Positions 1 to 13,400 of a stretch of 64,000 nt of DNA are shown in pieces; within the stretch, counting starts at the first letter, position 1; every line of letters starts with the position of its first letter. The notes below the pieces were generated by a model. It had not been told where the DNA came from and made no database searches. It saw only the letters and a list, made by a program, of their open reading frames with translations. Origin of the DNA: Erythroxylum novogranatense (Eukaryota; Streptophyta; Magnoliopsida; Malpighiales; Erythroxylaceae); NCBI GenBank assembly GCA_029891385.1, contig CM057226.1, forward strand, positions 13,199,225-13,263,224. Reading direction: 5' to 3'. Made by a program: the position numbers and the translations under genes.

Positions 1-355
1 CTGACTTAGATTTCTTTGATAACTCTTACATCTTATTCTAAAATTAAATAAACAAAATCAGTATTCAATTTAAATATTACTAACGACTATTATATTAATA
101 AATGAACTAAAATATTGAATAAATTTTTATACTTACATTGTTGTTTTTTGCGATACTCATTATTTACCTTCCTTACAATGAATGACTTTATATAGTGTGA
201 TCCTATCACACTCTTGTCTATGTAATTCTTTCTTACTTTATTTTATGAAAGAAAAATACAAGGTACAATAAGTAATGTAGTGTTCGTTGATATAAGTATA
301 ACTTGTAAAAAAAGATTGTATTACATATTTATTTCGGACAACTATAAATGACTTA
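1..355. repeat. Dispersed repeat, copy 1 (partner at 56075-56434)
   Basis: This stretch matches 56075-56434 almost base for base, in the same orientation, with scattered substitutions and small indels. Shared landmarks include the block around 170-260 (serving as start of a TATAG/TGTGAT-containing segment) and the closing block near 335-354 with TTTCGGACAACTATAAATGA. In copy 2 the sequence just outside the left end reads on the minus strand as a TnpA-like peptide, so both copies are probably intron or flank of a CACTA-type gene. The left edge is cut by the window, and the match ends abruptly near 355. Confidence 0.75.
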
Positions 356-1723
356 ATGCATCAAGCTTGTCAACATCTCATAAACTCATAAGCACATCAA
401 AATGGTTTTGGTAAATCCATAAACATGACAAACTACATATTTTCACATAATGATCCTGTGTAGTCGTAAACTTAGTATACTAACGTAATCCCACATAGTG
501 GTTTTGCGTAGATGTAAACTTGAGGGAATCCATGAAGGAGCTCCATGCCACTAGCGGGCAGGCGAGAGAAGCCATTAACTTAGTCAACATGCACGTGACA
601 TTCTTGAATGGATTACACCAAATCCACATAACATATAATTCATGAATTGAAAACCGTTTGCCCAAATGACATATTATTGGAAACTTGTTTTTCATGAACA
701 TGAAATATTTTGAAAACTATTTTCGAAAACATAATTTAATAAACATGTATCTTCTCAAAAGAATTATTTTTAAAGTCTTTTCACAAATCATTTTCAAAGT
801 CTTTTCACAAATCATTAACTCAATTCATATATCAAACACATAGCAAATTCTCAATTCATTCAAGAAACAAATAAATGCAACATTTATTATGCAATTGAAA
901 TCATTAACTTCCTTGATTCAAAGAAAACATTTATGGGCTTATTTATTCTATTATAAACATATACTCATGTTGAATTCCTTACTTAAGAAATTAGCTTAAG
1001 GATGTCTTTCCTTTTTTTCCTCTTGCCTTTCTTGATCCCCTCCTTGATTTTCTTCATAAATGACAAAATTCATATTCAATAGGAATTCAAAATTAAGAAC
1101 TTATAAAGCATATTCACTGAAATTTGACTATAGATTGCATAAGCCCATGTATTTCCTAAACTTTATGAACCAGAACTCGTTCCATATATCTAAGGTACCA
1201 AAAATGAAACTTACCTTGAATCTTCACCAATTTATGAGATTATTGGCTCTAAAGAAAGCTCTTCCCTTCTTCTTTCTTTTTCCCTTCTTAAACAACCTCA
1301 AACTCTCTCTTCAAGACTAAGAAAAGATGAAACCTAACTCAAAACTCCATTCTTTTCTCAATTTTATCGAAACCCCTCTTTCTCACTTTTGATTTTCATA
1401 TTTCACTTCTTCTTTCTCCTAATCCACGTTTTTCTTCTTCTCAAGCACAAGACATCACCTTTTCTTTCCCATTTTACCCTTAATGAATGAGAAAAGTTTA
1501 CCTTGTCCTTCCTTTAATGCCTTAATGTTTTTAATCTTAGGTAAACTACCCAAAATACCCCTTTATGCATTTATTTACCACCTTTACTTAAACTAACTCA
1601 TGAAATAAATTCTACTAACATAGACATATATATATATAAATTTAACTCCCAAAAATTCACTTATCCAAACCTCATAATTATCTAAATCATGCTTAACTAA
1701 AAAAAAACATTCGGGGGCCAACA
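356..1723 (-). mobile_element. Truncated long LTR, same family as LTR-A and LTR-B
   Basis: The right end reads TTCGGGGGCCAACA, so on the minus strand this is an LTR beginning TGTTGGCCCCCGAA, like the starts of LTR-A (37770) and LTR-B (48215). An internal block near 440-650, with CCACTAGCGGGCAG at about 547, matches 45120-45330 in LTR-B and the reverse complement of 40741-40960 in LTR-A. The pyrimidine-rich stretch at 1250-1480 sits where LTR-B has a similar one (46330-46560). The LTR 3' end is missing; the match stops at the junction with the position-1 repeat. It abuts a copia fragment, as LTR-B does, which suggests an insertion into it. Confidence 0.6.
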
Positions 1724-4436
1724 TATGAACTATGCAGGTATTGTTTTTAACCAATCAGCATTTTCTTGTCTACACAATGATATTATGCATGGTAAATGGA
1801 TTGTAGATACAGGAGCCTCGGACCATATGACCCCATCTATTTATCTTTTCTCTTGCACCAAATCACTTTCTTAGCTAATATTCATTACTTTACCAGATGG
1901 TTCAACAAAAAATGTTACACTGGTTGAATCAATACCTATAACTCCCACTTTAACTCTGCATAATATACTATATGTACCTGAGTTTAGCTATAATCTTCTT
2001 TCTTTTGGTAAGTTGCTTAAATTTGAAAAACTTGAAGCCCATTTTCATATCTCTTACTATACTTTTCAGGACCCTACCACTAGCAAAGTTGTTGTTGTTG
2101 GCAAAGGCATAAAAGGATTATACTACCTTGTGGTTGATCCTCATGACATTTTTGCAGAAAATTATGTCAAATCTTTACAGAATTCATCTGATATAGAGAA
2201 TTCTTTAGTTGATGTTAGGAATTCATGTCTTATCACTCAAAATAATGTAGACTTGCATACTTTTCATACTAGATTAGGGTATTCTTTTTCTAAACTTTCC
2301 CATGTAGCTGATTGTAAGCTACTTAATATCAATAAATTCTTTTGTGATACTTGCAAAATGGCTAAATCTCATAGAATTCCTTTTCAAAGGAGCACACAAT
2401 CCTTTTCCATTATTTTTTAGCTTATTCATATGGATCTTTGGAGACCGTATAGAGTTTGTAATCTTGATGGTTTAAGATATTTCCTTACCATAGTGGATGA
2501 TTGTTCTCGTGCTGCTTAGACCTATCTTTTGCAAAGTAAGCAGTACCTTTGTTTCTTTTGTGAAATATATACAAAACTATTTTTAAAAAACATCCAAGTA
2601 TGTGAGGAATGACAATGATTATGAGTTTATTAACTCACAATGTGGCCAGTTTATGAGAGATACAGGAATTATTCACCAAAAATCAATGACCTATATCCCA
2701 AAACAAAATGGCATAGTTGAGAAAAAGCATAGGCACTTGCTTGACATAACTAGATCTCTCAAAATCCATGCCAATTTACCTAACCATTTTTTGGGGGAAT
2801 GTCTTTTATCAGCCACTTATCTCATTAATAAAATGCCGACACGCATTTTGAGTTAGAAGAGTCCTCGTGAAATATTATTTTACTCCAAACCTGATTATAC
2901 TCATTTGAGAACTATAGGCTGTCTTTGTTATGCTTCTAAGGTGGGTCCAAAGGGTGACAAATTCAAGCTTAGAGCTCATAAGTGTGTGCTCGTAGGATAT
3001 CATCTTGCACAAAAGGGTTATAAGCTTTTTGATCTTGAGAGACAATGTGTTTTATTAAGCAGAGATTTTACTGTTTGTGAGATTATATTTCCTTTCAACT
3101 CTTCTTCATCTTTTCCTAATTTGTTTCTCCCACTAATTCTGTCAATAATATTATGCCTGTGCATTTCTCTCATTCTCTTATTCATTCTCCTCTTCCTGTT
3201 CCTGTACATTATACTTCTTTAACTCCCACAACTGATTCTTTTCGTGCTCCTTCACCAATTCTGTGCAAATCTCAAAGACACAAAAAACAACCACATTGGT
3301 TACAAGATTTTATTCTATCTACCCATGTCAACAATGTGCCTTCTTCCTCACCTTCACACATTTTTTGTACATATCATCCTCTCTTTTCTTCTGCAGATTT
3401 TTAACACCTACCTAATGATTATGTGGTCTCATTGGCTAATGTGTTTACCACTCATAAACCTGCTAACTTTCTTGCTGCTAGTCAGGATAAGCTATGGGTG
3501 GAGGCCATAGAGTTGGAGTTTAATGCTTTTGAGAGGATTGATACTTGGGAACTAATCACTTTACCTGCAGGCCATAAAGCTATTTCTTCCAAATGGGTTT
3601 ATAAAATCAAATATAATTCAGATGGAATTGTCGAGAGATACAAGGCGAAGTTGATCATAAGGTGTTTTGATCAGAAAGAGGGTAAAGATTATAAGCATAC
3701 TTTCTCCTGTGGCCAAAAATTGCTACTGTTAGAGTTGTAATTGCATTGGCCACTGCTCGAAATTGGCCTTTACATCAAGTTGACATTAATAATGCTTTCT
3801 TGCATGGTCATATTGATGAGCAAATATATATGATCCCTCCTGATGGGAATCATGCTGCCAAACCTGATCAGGTTTGTCATTTAAAGAAGTCTTTGTATGC
3901 CCTTAAACAGGCCTCCAGATAGTGGAATAAGGAAGTTATTAAGTTTCTTACTCACTTGGGTTATGTTCAGTCCACTAATGATTACTCCTTGTTTGTTAAG
4001 AGAGCAGGAGATAAGCTTACAGCTGTGCTCATATATGTTGATGATATTTTGATTACTAGTAATGATGATTCTGACATTGCTAATTTGAAGATAACTTTAC
4101 ATATTAAGTTCACCATTAAGGACTTGGAATTTGTACAGTATTTCTTGGGTATTAAGTTGCATAGGAATGAGCAGGGAATATATTTGCATTAGAGAAAATT
4201 TATTTTGGATATCTTAACTGAAGCTGGTTTGATTAGAGCTAAGCTTTGCTCTACTCCTCTTCCTCAACATACCAAGTCGTCACTTATTGAGGGACAACCT
4301 CTAGAGCTTCCAGAAACTTATAGGAAAGTTGTTGGTAGGTTGTTATATTTGAAAATGACTGGGTTGGATATTTCTTATACAGTGCAGCATATGAGTCAGT
4401 TCTTATCTGCTCCTAAACTTCCTCATATACAGTGCA
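1724..4436 (+). pseudogene. Ty1/copia polyprotein remnant (copia-1)
   Basis: Broken Ty1/copia pol reading left to right. A protease-like WIVDTGASDHM lies near 1798-1830. The GAG-pre-integrase/HHCC zinc region is at about 2260-2390 (paired H, then CDTC). The integrase core follows, with IHMDLW near 2427, VDDCSR near 2495 and a QNGIVEKKHRHLL motif at about 2705-2740. Reverse transcriptase runs from about 3480 (LWVEAIELEF) to about 4400, with YVDD at 4035-4046. At least six in-frame stops and several frameshifts break it (for example after 2415, 2517, 2854, 3738 and 4190). RNase H is absent; homology stops at about 4436 after an RT-connection motif like QFLSAPKLPH. No LTRs are visible. It is a dead 5'- and 3'-truncated copy. 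Confidence 0.85.
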
Positions 4437-4610
4437 ACATTTGTGGGACAGAACCTTACTTAAACGAAAGGAATCTACTGAATGATGAATACTGTAAAAA
4501 CAATTTAAAAGTAGAAGATATCTGTTAAAACTGAAAGGGACCTCTTGCAAGTTGAAAATAGAAGGGACCTATTATAAAAGTGAAGGAGCGTCTTGCTGAA
4601 ATGAACACTC
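4437..4610. other. Unassigned flank of the CACTA element
   Basis: AT-rich sequence between the end of the copia remnant and the CACTA terminus. I recognise no gene, repeat or motif in it. The final three bases CTC (4608-4610) are the left target-site duplication of the transposon. Confidence 0.6.
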
Positions 4611-4985
4611 CACTACAAGAAATCAGTGTTTTACTGACGAAAATTACCGTCGGTAAACAACATATTTCCGTCGGTGGAATTAATCACCGACGGAATTTGG
4701 TGGTGCAGAAATCGGTCGGTGAATTGCCCGCAGTTAAAAATACCGACCGAAATTGTCCGTCGCAAGTTTACGACGAAATTAACGACAGAATGTTTGTTGT
4801 CGGTATTTATTTAACGACAGAATGGAAAGTAAGATTCCGTCCAAGAAAGTTTGCTACGGTCATTTGGTCCGTCGGTGATGCGAAGGTATCTTCAACAACT
4901 TTTTCCGACGGAATCTTTTACCGTCGATAAATACCTTATTTTTTGACGGACAATTGACCGTCGATAATAACTGGTTATATTTTTT
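4611..4985. repeat. CACTA left terminal and subterminal repeat region
   Basis: After the CACTACAAG terminus there are many copies, in both orientations, of a short motif close to ACCGTCGGT or CCGACGG, for example near 4646, 4669, 4686, 4713, 4740, 4868, 4905 and 4919. In En/Spm elements such subterminal repeats bind the TnpA protein and bring the ends together. That role is inferred here from position and resemblance. The motif matches the one at the right end. Confidence 0.85.
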
Positions 4986-5193
4986 TTGGCTGCTTCGTTG
5001 TTATAATAATGATTATATTATATATATACTTTATTTATTTGTGTTGCGTTATATTAATGAATAATGAGAAAATTAATAAATAATAAAACATAAAATAATT
5101 TAATTTAATAATTAAAAAATAAGAAATAACAAATCTCTTATATGTTTTAATTGAAAACAAATGACAATGTTATGCTAATTAATGTCGTGGTGA

Positions 5194-7074
5194 TCATGGA
5201 TGCTCTGAACTGTGTCCCCCCCTCTTTAACATTTCCATCTCTTGCCTAAGCTTAGTCATCTCCTCCGCATGTTGTTTCTCCTTGGTCAGCTGCTCCATCT
5301 CCGCTCTCATCTTAGTAAGCCGCTCCATCTCCTCCCTCATCTTAGCTGCTTGCTCCATCTGCTCCAGCGACTTTTTGATCTTTGAAACCTGCTCTAGCTC
5401 CGTCCTCATCTCCTGTCTCAACTGCTGACTCATCTCTGCTCTCAGCTGTTCTCTCATCTGCAGACTAATCTCCTCCCTCACCTTAGCTATGTCCTCCATA
5501 TGCTGGTGATGTTGAGTAACCAGCTGCTCACTTTGATTAACTAGCTGCTCCCTCAATGAGTCCACTGTGGCCCGGAGCTCCGATACATCATGAGATTGCG
5601 ATGGCCGAGCAGATGCTGTTGTACTAGAAAGGGAAGGGCACGAATAACAGGTGTTTGCATATGAGCCCAGGCCGAATATTCTTCCACGACGGTCCCAACC
5701 ACCCACGACATCAAGATATGTTTGAGTCTCGTCTACAGGTTGTTCCTCCTGAGATTGTCGCTGAATATTTTCTTGTATTTGATCCTATTAGGAAACAATC
5801 TTTACATTAGTAAATAAGGTATAATTGTTAAGAAATTATTAAAATATGTTAATTTCACTGACATTCACTTCTCTACATTGACTGTTGATGAAGGTGACAC
5901 CATCATGTTTCTTCGTGTGGGTGTGCACAAATACCTGCATAGGTGTAGGCTTCGTGCCCAATGCCTTTTCCTACACGTATAACTTAAATTGTCAAATGTT
6001 AACTAGAATTTAAAAAATTTTCTCCAGAGTTTCCTCTGTATATATGATATTTGCCCCCTGTTCAACAATGAAAATAACTACACACAACCATATATGGCAC
6101 CAGACATTTATATCATAATCACTATGTTCAATAAAGCGAAGCAAAATATATGTAAAATTGTCATGAAAAATTAGATACTTACTAGTCTATGTGCATGCTC
6201 GTAGTGGGTAATTGATCCTCCCGTATGCACTACAAGACTCGCACCCCCTAGCCCTCCACGTCTGTTGGCCGAATTACGCTCAGATATGGACATTGCCGCA
6301 GGTGATGTCCAATATTCGGTCCAATGAGTCCAAATTTTCTCCGAAATATAACGCGGCCGTGCACCAACCTTGCGTATTTGATTAATTAAGTCGTGATAAC
6401 GTATGCGAGCTTTCTTTTCCCATTGTTTATACATGATGGAGTCGATACGAGAATCCCAGTAAAATTCTTTCTGAAATAAGATGAGTAAGAATAACAAAAT
6501 GTTAAAATGTTGTATGAACATTATGAATATAAAGCAATGTAACAAGAAAATAACTATGATTTGTACCTCAAACTCTTGAAAGTATAATTGCTTTGTGGTG
6601 TCAGCTAAATTTTTCCCCACATAACCTTTTGGTTCAATTCTTTTCTTGAACAAGGAAGTCATATTTCTTGAAATTGGTCCAGACGGAACCAATCTAATAT
6701 GTAAAGTGATGTTATCCTATGTACATATTGGTAAAAGTAAAGGTTGATAATAAGCAAATTGTGAAGTGCTTTGATTTCACTTAGTAGTCATTGACAATAG
6801 AAACAAACTTTCTTCCATCAGGTCTCTCAGCGCCAGGCTGATGGACGTCTCCTGCTTCTGGTTCGCAGGTGTTGGACGATATATGCATTAGGGAAGGGGA
6901 TGGTGTATGCTGAGAAGCAGTCGGTGATGCCTCAACTGCAACTCCCGACACAAGAGGTGGAGAATGTGAGTCAGTAGGTGCGGCTGATTGTGACGAACCA
7001 CCTTCACTAAAAGTTCCCCCGAACATGGCTCGAAACTTGGGTCGCATGGCCTCACGTTGTCTCTTCGGTCCCAT
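5194..7074 (-). CDS. TnpA-like CACTA protein (plant Ptta/En/Spm, Transposase_24 type), multi-exon
   Basis: Exons read on the minus strand, all approximate. An N-terminal region at 7074-about 6784 starts MGPKRQREAM. Next come 6693-6567 (VPSGPISRNMTS), 6470-6183 (FYWDSR through GGASLVVHTGGS), about 5970-5875 (GTKPTPMQVFVHTH followed by TKK) and 5784-5194. The third and fourth exons carry the plant Ptta/En/Spm-transposase signature: a tryptophan-rich WTHWTEYW stretch and the THTKK motif. The last exon encodes about 100 residues of heptad-like E/Q/M/R coiled coil ending in a short tail. GT and AG dinucleotides fit at the listed edges. The true start is uncertain, because a TTTCAG acceptor lies just upstream of MGPKRQ and exons may exist beyond 7092. 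Its expected role is binding subterminal repeats; this is known for the family and not tested here. Confidence 0.72.
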
Positions 7075-7339
7075 TCTTTTCCTGAAATTCAATTTTGCAC
7101 AATTCTGTACATGTACAACTAATAATTTGAAAGCAATATTTTACACAACACATACAGAAGAAACTATGGCAATATATGAAGGTTAACAAATTGTTATCAA
7201 CCATAAATGAACCTTAACAGTAATATCAAATATGCACTGTTTAACGAAGTCTTACAGATACAACAATAAATCAACGTGAAAACAAAGTGTAATAATGTCT
7301 GGCAGTATAAAAGCACAATGATCTATTCATTTTTTTTGA

Positions 7340-7572
7340 TTCCATATAACATGAGTGTCGGCAAAGGTGAAAGAGTTCCCAATGTCTGGGTTCCCGAGAA
7401 GGGTTCTCGCATGTTCAAACGTACCAATGGAAACAGTGAAACTTCGCCCACCTGCTGTGTGTTGTTGATCACATTCTTGCAATAACATTGCAGCTATATC
7501 TATACTTGTTGAGGAAACAGTGAATGAGTACCCAGTCTTAGAATGGAAGACTTCTTCTCCGGATGAACTACT
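7340..7572 (-). CDS. Candidate exon of the CACTA gene, interrupted by the LTR element
   Basis: On the minus strand one frame stays open from the retrotransposon boundary at 7572 down to about 7340 (about 77 codons, including SSGEEVFHSKTGY and GTFEHARTLLGNP). If the inserted element and one CTACT duplication are removed, the same frame continues for a few codons into 17065-17090 and reaches a plausible AG acceptor (GGTAG). I do not recognise the protein. Its position upstream of the TnpA-like exons, on the same strand, suggests an exon of that gene or a captured host exon. It is described here only as an open segment. Confidence 0.35.
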
Positions 7573-10451
7573 TGTAGCATCCCGACCTCGAAGGGAAGGG
7601 TAAATTGGTCAATTGGGACAGGCTAGTTGTTTGCATTACATATTTTGAATTGAACATTTATTTTGACCTCTAATTTTAGAGGAATGAGTCAATTAACATA
7701 TGCACATGTAGGTACATGCATTCATGATATTTTCCCGGCAATTATTTGTGATTATGATGGGATTTGTGAATTTTGAAATAAAATGTTTGATTATGATTTA
7801 TTAGGAATTATGGAATATTTGGGTCTGAATAGTTGAATTGGAAATGTTTTAGAGTTACCGTCAGTTGATAATGACCCTTAGGAATTTTTGTGAAAATTGG
7901 GAGAAAATGTCCGAACCGAAAATTTTTCGAGTGGCGGACCGACTGATTGTATAGTACCGAGATAATTGTCTAATGGCAATGAGAAAGTTTGATTTATGAT
8001 TTTAGAAATTAGCTTGTCGAGCCATTAGAATTTGGAGGCGAATTTGACTGGAAATAAGAAGGGATTTAAATGTATTGTGAGGAAATGACATGTGGCATAA
8101 TTGAGTAACCTTTTAAATGCTTAAGGTTTGATTTTGGAGAAAATCATTTCTTCTTCCTCCTAGGGCACGATTCGTTCTCTTTTCCCTTCAATGATTTCGA
8201 TCTTTGCCTCTCCTCTTGCTTGCTTCTTCTTCTTGTTTAAGGACCACTGAAAACTCATCAGAAGATGGAGCTTTATATGGTTTTGGGAGTGAGAACCGTA
8301 TGTGTTAAAGAGTTGGAGATTTTCGGGTGTTGAAGAGAAAAGCTTGTTTTGGTAAGTAAATTGTATATATGTTATTTATTGGATGATTAATTGCATTTAT
8401 AATGTTTATTGTGAAGGATTGTGGTAGTTATGGGTGAGTTATGGAGGTTTTTAGTGAGAGAAATGGAAAAGAGAGAATCGGAGAAGACGATCGGGGCTTC
8501 GCACGTCTCGACGTGCGCTGAGGGCCTCTTCGTGACGAGTAAATAGTTACTCGCCGCGGCGAGCTCAGTTGGACGTCGCGGAGAGCTCAGTTGGACGTCG
8601 CGGCGAGCGTCCTTCACGTCTCGGCGAGCGACTCTTTTTACATCGCGACGAGGGGCGATTTTCTGACAGAGTGTGTTTTAGTCTTTGGGGCATAACTAAT
8701 AGTGTAGACCTCTAATTGAGGTGATTCTTGATTCGTTATGATCTAGAATATGAGGTCTACAATTGAGGAAAAAAAAGAAAGTATTGAATGAAATTTGAGA
8801 ATAGATTCTATTACAACTTAGGGGTTGTTTATTGATAATTGAGATATAATTGTGAGATTTTTTAATTTAAGAAAATGCTATTGGGATTTTAGAAACTGAG
8901 TTTTAAAGGGTGAATTTTTATCTAGAGAATAGTGACACTGATTTTGAGGTTTTCTTGAAAATATCCAAATGAGTATGATTTGGTAAATTGACTTAATGTT
9001 AAAATTGGAATTAGTGGAATTCCGTAATAGGTCATTGAAAAGAAATGAGTTAGTATTGAACAATTGAGTAAAAGGTTGGGTTTGTCAAAATAAAGTGGAA
9101 ATTGGGAATTAGTGCCGAAAAGGTCATGAATAGGCATCGTACATCTTTTATTTCAGACATGTGCATCATTGAATCTTTCTGATTGTGCATTTAGTAATGA
9201 ATGGCTATTTGATTGTTATAGTGGTACCGATGGAATGATATTCCACGGATATTGCTGGAGCTCCCAGGCAACAGCTCGGACGTCCAGGTGAGTAACCTAG
9301 TTGGTTTCTCAACCTTTATATGTTTAATATTACGCACTTATGCCATGTGGAGTTAATGGAGGGTTATATGTGTTTGCTTTTGATTGATTTCGGATCACGG
9401 GTGTCCGAAGTATTGAAATGTGATATCGAAGTGCTAATTGTGTGTACTGATTGTGAATGCTTAAAAGAAATAGATTGTAAATGTGCAAATTGATTATGAC
9501 TGAAATACCGGACCAAAGGTCCTAAGGAATGGGAAATGGGACACTGAAATGTAAACTGATTGTAAATGTAAATTGGGACATATGCATTCATGCATAAAGG
9601 CATGTTCAGATAATGATAGTTGTGACCTGAGTCGCTACTGATACTGAAAAGAGCCTTGAGCTCAATTACTGAAAGGAGCCTCGACCTCGAACACTGTTAC
9701 TGAACCGAGCCTCGAGCTCGAGGGGAGTTAGTGCATACTCAGAGGGCTCTCCTACTCCCTAGACGCGTCTATTGAATAATGATCACTGTTAAGGGCTCGG
9801 TCACAACGCTGTAATAAAATGGAAAGTGTCACATGTGCATTGCATATATGAATGATTAAATGTGGGCTGTGTGAAAGGCCAAAAACCTTATAATTGTGAA
9901 ATGACAGCACATGTGATATTTCTGAAAGTGATACTGCGTGATACTCTATGAATTGTTTGTATATGCATGAGTTAAGTGAACCATCGATGATGGTTTCTCA
10001 CTAAGTTCGCAAACTCACCCAAAATTGTAATATTTTTTTCAGGAATTGAAGAGTACCCCGTTAAACAAACGGGAGTATGCCTACTGTAAGCAAGTCAGAG
10101 TTCGAGTTCGGGATCAGTTCATGTCTGTATTAGTGTCGTTCTGTTCTTGTATAGAATTTGTATTTCTGCATTTTCCGCAGAATAGTACTGTCATTGTAGA
10201 GGGCCCAAATTGATAAATGTTATAATTGTAATGTGATTACTAGAATTGTGTTTTGATTAAAATGTTTTTATATATGAGTGGGCCCAAGTTGTTTATTGAT
10301 TTCCGCATATGTGAGTGTTTTCAACGAAATAAAAATGTCATACTGAGTTTTTGAACTGTTTTGACTGCTTTAGCATACCACCCTCGTGAGGCACGGGCTC
10401 GGATGTCACTCTCGATGTCGAGTTTGGGTCTTGCGAGAGTGAGATGCTACA
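7573..10451 (+). repeat. 5' LTR of the LARD-like element
   Basis: 2,879 bp, TG...CA. It contains a palindrome island (8495-8655), then a sentence-like motif around 8690-8760 (GACCTCTAATTGAGGTGATTC) also found in LTR-A and LTR-C. A 9640-9725 stretch repeats GAGCCT-CGAGCTCGA motifs. The ending is GTGAGATGCTACA. The plus strand is C-poor outside the island. Confidence 0.92.
8495..8655. repeat. Palindrome island in the 5' LTR (CGYCGCGRCGAG type)
   Basis: GC-rich island in an AT-rich LTR. It holds repeated self-complementary units such as CTCGCCGCGGCGAG and ATCGCGACGAGG at short intervals. It is shorter than the partner island in the 3' LTR, having lost about four units. Confidence 0.8.
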
Positions 10452-13400
10452 TTTGTGGTATCAGAGCCCAGAAGTACAATCTTACATGGGCATTCTGAAA
10501 TGTGGGTCAAGTTGCATGCATTTAAGTCATATCACGGTAGACAGTGACAACTGATCCCCAGTCTAGCATATGAGTCACATGCATGAGCCTGTATTAATTG
10601 TTTAAGTGGTTAGAAATAGTGGGGAAAATGATGATATGTTGGAAAGTGAGAAATGGAAGTTGTGGATATCGTGAATTAAGAAAAGGTGTATGTTTCGATT
10701 TGACAAATGAAGATTTAGTGTATTGGTACTGATGGATATATTATGAAATACAATATCGGTGTTATACCTGAGTATATCCTTAAATGTGGGATAGATATGA
10801 AGTTAGAGTTGTGGATTGATTGAGGAAAATAGAGATATGTTGGAAAAGGCAAGATTGAAAGTGTATAAACAAAGTGGATGAAAATAAAATGTTCTAGGAT
10901 CTGTAGAAGCGACAATTGGGTTTAATTACCATGATGAGAGTTATGAGTAAGGCTTTATGACTTAGAGTCAGAATATGTTAGTGGGAAATCAAGAATGATT
11001 GTACATCTATGATATTGGTTTGAGTGTGAAAATACATGGGTATGATGAGATAGTGAAAAGATTGAAATGTAAGACAATGATAAGGGTAGATGAAAAAGTT
11101 GTCTAGGTTCAATTGATTTGCCTATATGAATGCACATCTGATAATATGAGCCTCATAACAAGTGAAAATATTATTTGTCTCATATGTGTGGTAATGATAT
11201 CGGAAGTCATCAATGAGTTGGTGAATAACCGCCAGTCATAGTTCTTATAGTTTAAAGTTCTATATGAGTTAGAATAAGAAATGAGAGTGCTTATAGTGAT
11301 CAATTGGGAATGAATGGAAATTGTTATATGTTAAGGATATGATTATGACATAATCCTCATGAGCGAGGACAGGTGCAAAAAGGGATAGAGTTGTCCTACA
11401 TCTGTCTCTCGGTAGGATGAAATGATTTTGGTAGTATATACTTCGCTAAATTTTATTAAAAAGGATGTCCTAATTATATGAATTGTGGCATAAATGATCT
11501 TCATAGGACACGATGAATAGCTAAAATTGATTTCCTAAGGTATTGAGAATGACTGACAAGGAATGTGACGATTGTTGATGATTAGGAATTCCAAGAGTGG
11601 TATGGATGAAAGTATTGAGAAATTTTCTTTCAAAGAAGAGTTTCCTTGAATTGGATTAAGTCGATCAAATGATTTCCATTGAAAAATTTAGCAATGAAAG
11701 GACAAATTGGAGATAAATTTGAAATGAACGAAAAGTCATTATTGGGAGTCCTAATCCTAGTGGAGAATCAAGTGTAAAAAAATAGAATCTGCTACTGAGT
11801 AGGTATGTACTATGTCAATGTAAAGAATCCAATTATGTAATAGGATTATTGAATAGTAAAGAGACGTTAGTCATGATTATGAGGAGAATATTGATTTACG
11901 AATATTTTGTGTAAAATGTTCGGGAAGTATAAAGTTAATTTGATGAATGTGTTATCAACCCAAGTTTGTAATGATGGCTATAAATTGAAGTATGTGGAGA
12001 AACTAGTGTAAGAGAACTTGTGTCAGCATATGTTATTATGAAACTGAGAAAATCATAAGAGAATTTTCCTCTTTGGGAAATTTAGATATTTTAAGAGTTA
12101 AGGAAGTCAATCAAGGGTATAAGGAATTTATTTACTACCGAAGAGTAAAGTATTTCAATTGTATTTAGATTGGAAAGTGACTATGATCATTAATGATATA
12201 TCGAATGCATTAAAAAAATGAAGAAAAATAGTTGGCATAGTTGAGGAAATTTCATATCATGAAAGCTTCCACAAGGTGAACCTTAGTTGATCAAACAAAT
12301 GGTGGATGAATTAGTATTCGAACATGGCACATTGGAAGACTTAATGATGAGATAGGCGATCGCAAAATTGCAAGAGACATATGTATACGGGATTTGGAGT
12401 TATTCAAACTAGCTATATGCTGGATACGTCCAGAGGTTGTTAAAGGTTTTCTGGTCTTAGCTAATTGACAGAATTGAGTGAGGAAGAACGTGTAAATTAT
12501 ATGATTGATGATTGTAAAAAGAGACATTTGAGATATTTACAATTCGAGTTTTGATGGTAGTACTTTAAACTGGAGATTATACAATATTTAACGAAATGTC
12601 CCAGTAAAGGTTATGATGCAATCAATTGAAAGAGTATAAAGAGGCTTGATGTGCATAGGGACAAGTATAATCTCATGGGCTACTTTGTGATAGATGACTT
12701 GAAATTTGTTATTCTAGGTAATGCTTTGAAAGTTTGGAGATTTTGTTCGTATAGAAATTTTTTTTTAATATGTCTATGAATACGCAAATTGAAAATCGAT
12801 AGCGATTGAGGTATTTCGGGAAATTGAAAGAATTGAAAAGGGATTAAGTGATTGGATGTTTCAAAATTAAGTTAGTGATGCAATTAAATGGATTGAACAG
12901 AAAAGTCAATGATAGAAGATCACAATTTGTGCGATAAGGTTATTAAACCTAGTGTAATTCTGAGTGCCAGCTGTTGAGCTATCAAGGGGCAAAAAGAAAG
13001 TATTATTAGCTATTGGTTTTCCAAATCAAATGTGTATAAAAAGGCTTGGCAAAACCCGAATTGAGGACTTAGAATTTGCGGACCTTATCGAGGAATTGAA
13101 AACGAATCCAACTTTTGCGAAAATGATAGCTATGATTAGATTGAGAAGTATGTGTAATATCTACCAAAGGGACTGCTGAGAAAACTCAAGGAACAATCGA
13201 AGCTTTATGTTCTGGTAAGAATTCATTGAAAGAGTAATAGAAGGTTTAGACTGTGAAATTGAATGATTATAAGTGTGGATAACCGATAGACTTGATTGCT
13301 GGAGATAAATGTGAAACTGATATCTTTAGAATTTATTGAGACATGAAATTGATGTATAGTCCAGATTGATTGTGGGCATAACAATTGTAATATTGGTGAC

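Noticed and set aside
7276..7485. 69-codon plus-strand ORF
   Set aside because: It overlaps the better open frame on the minus strand and shows no recognisable motif.
12964..13179. 71-codon ORF in the LARD interior
   Set aside because: No gag-pol motif and no neighbours in frame; expected by chance in C-poor sequence with few stops in one frame.
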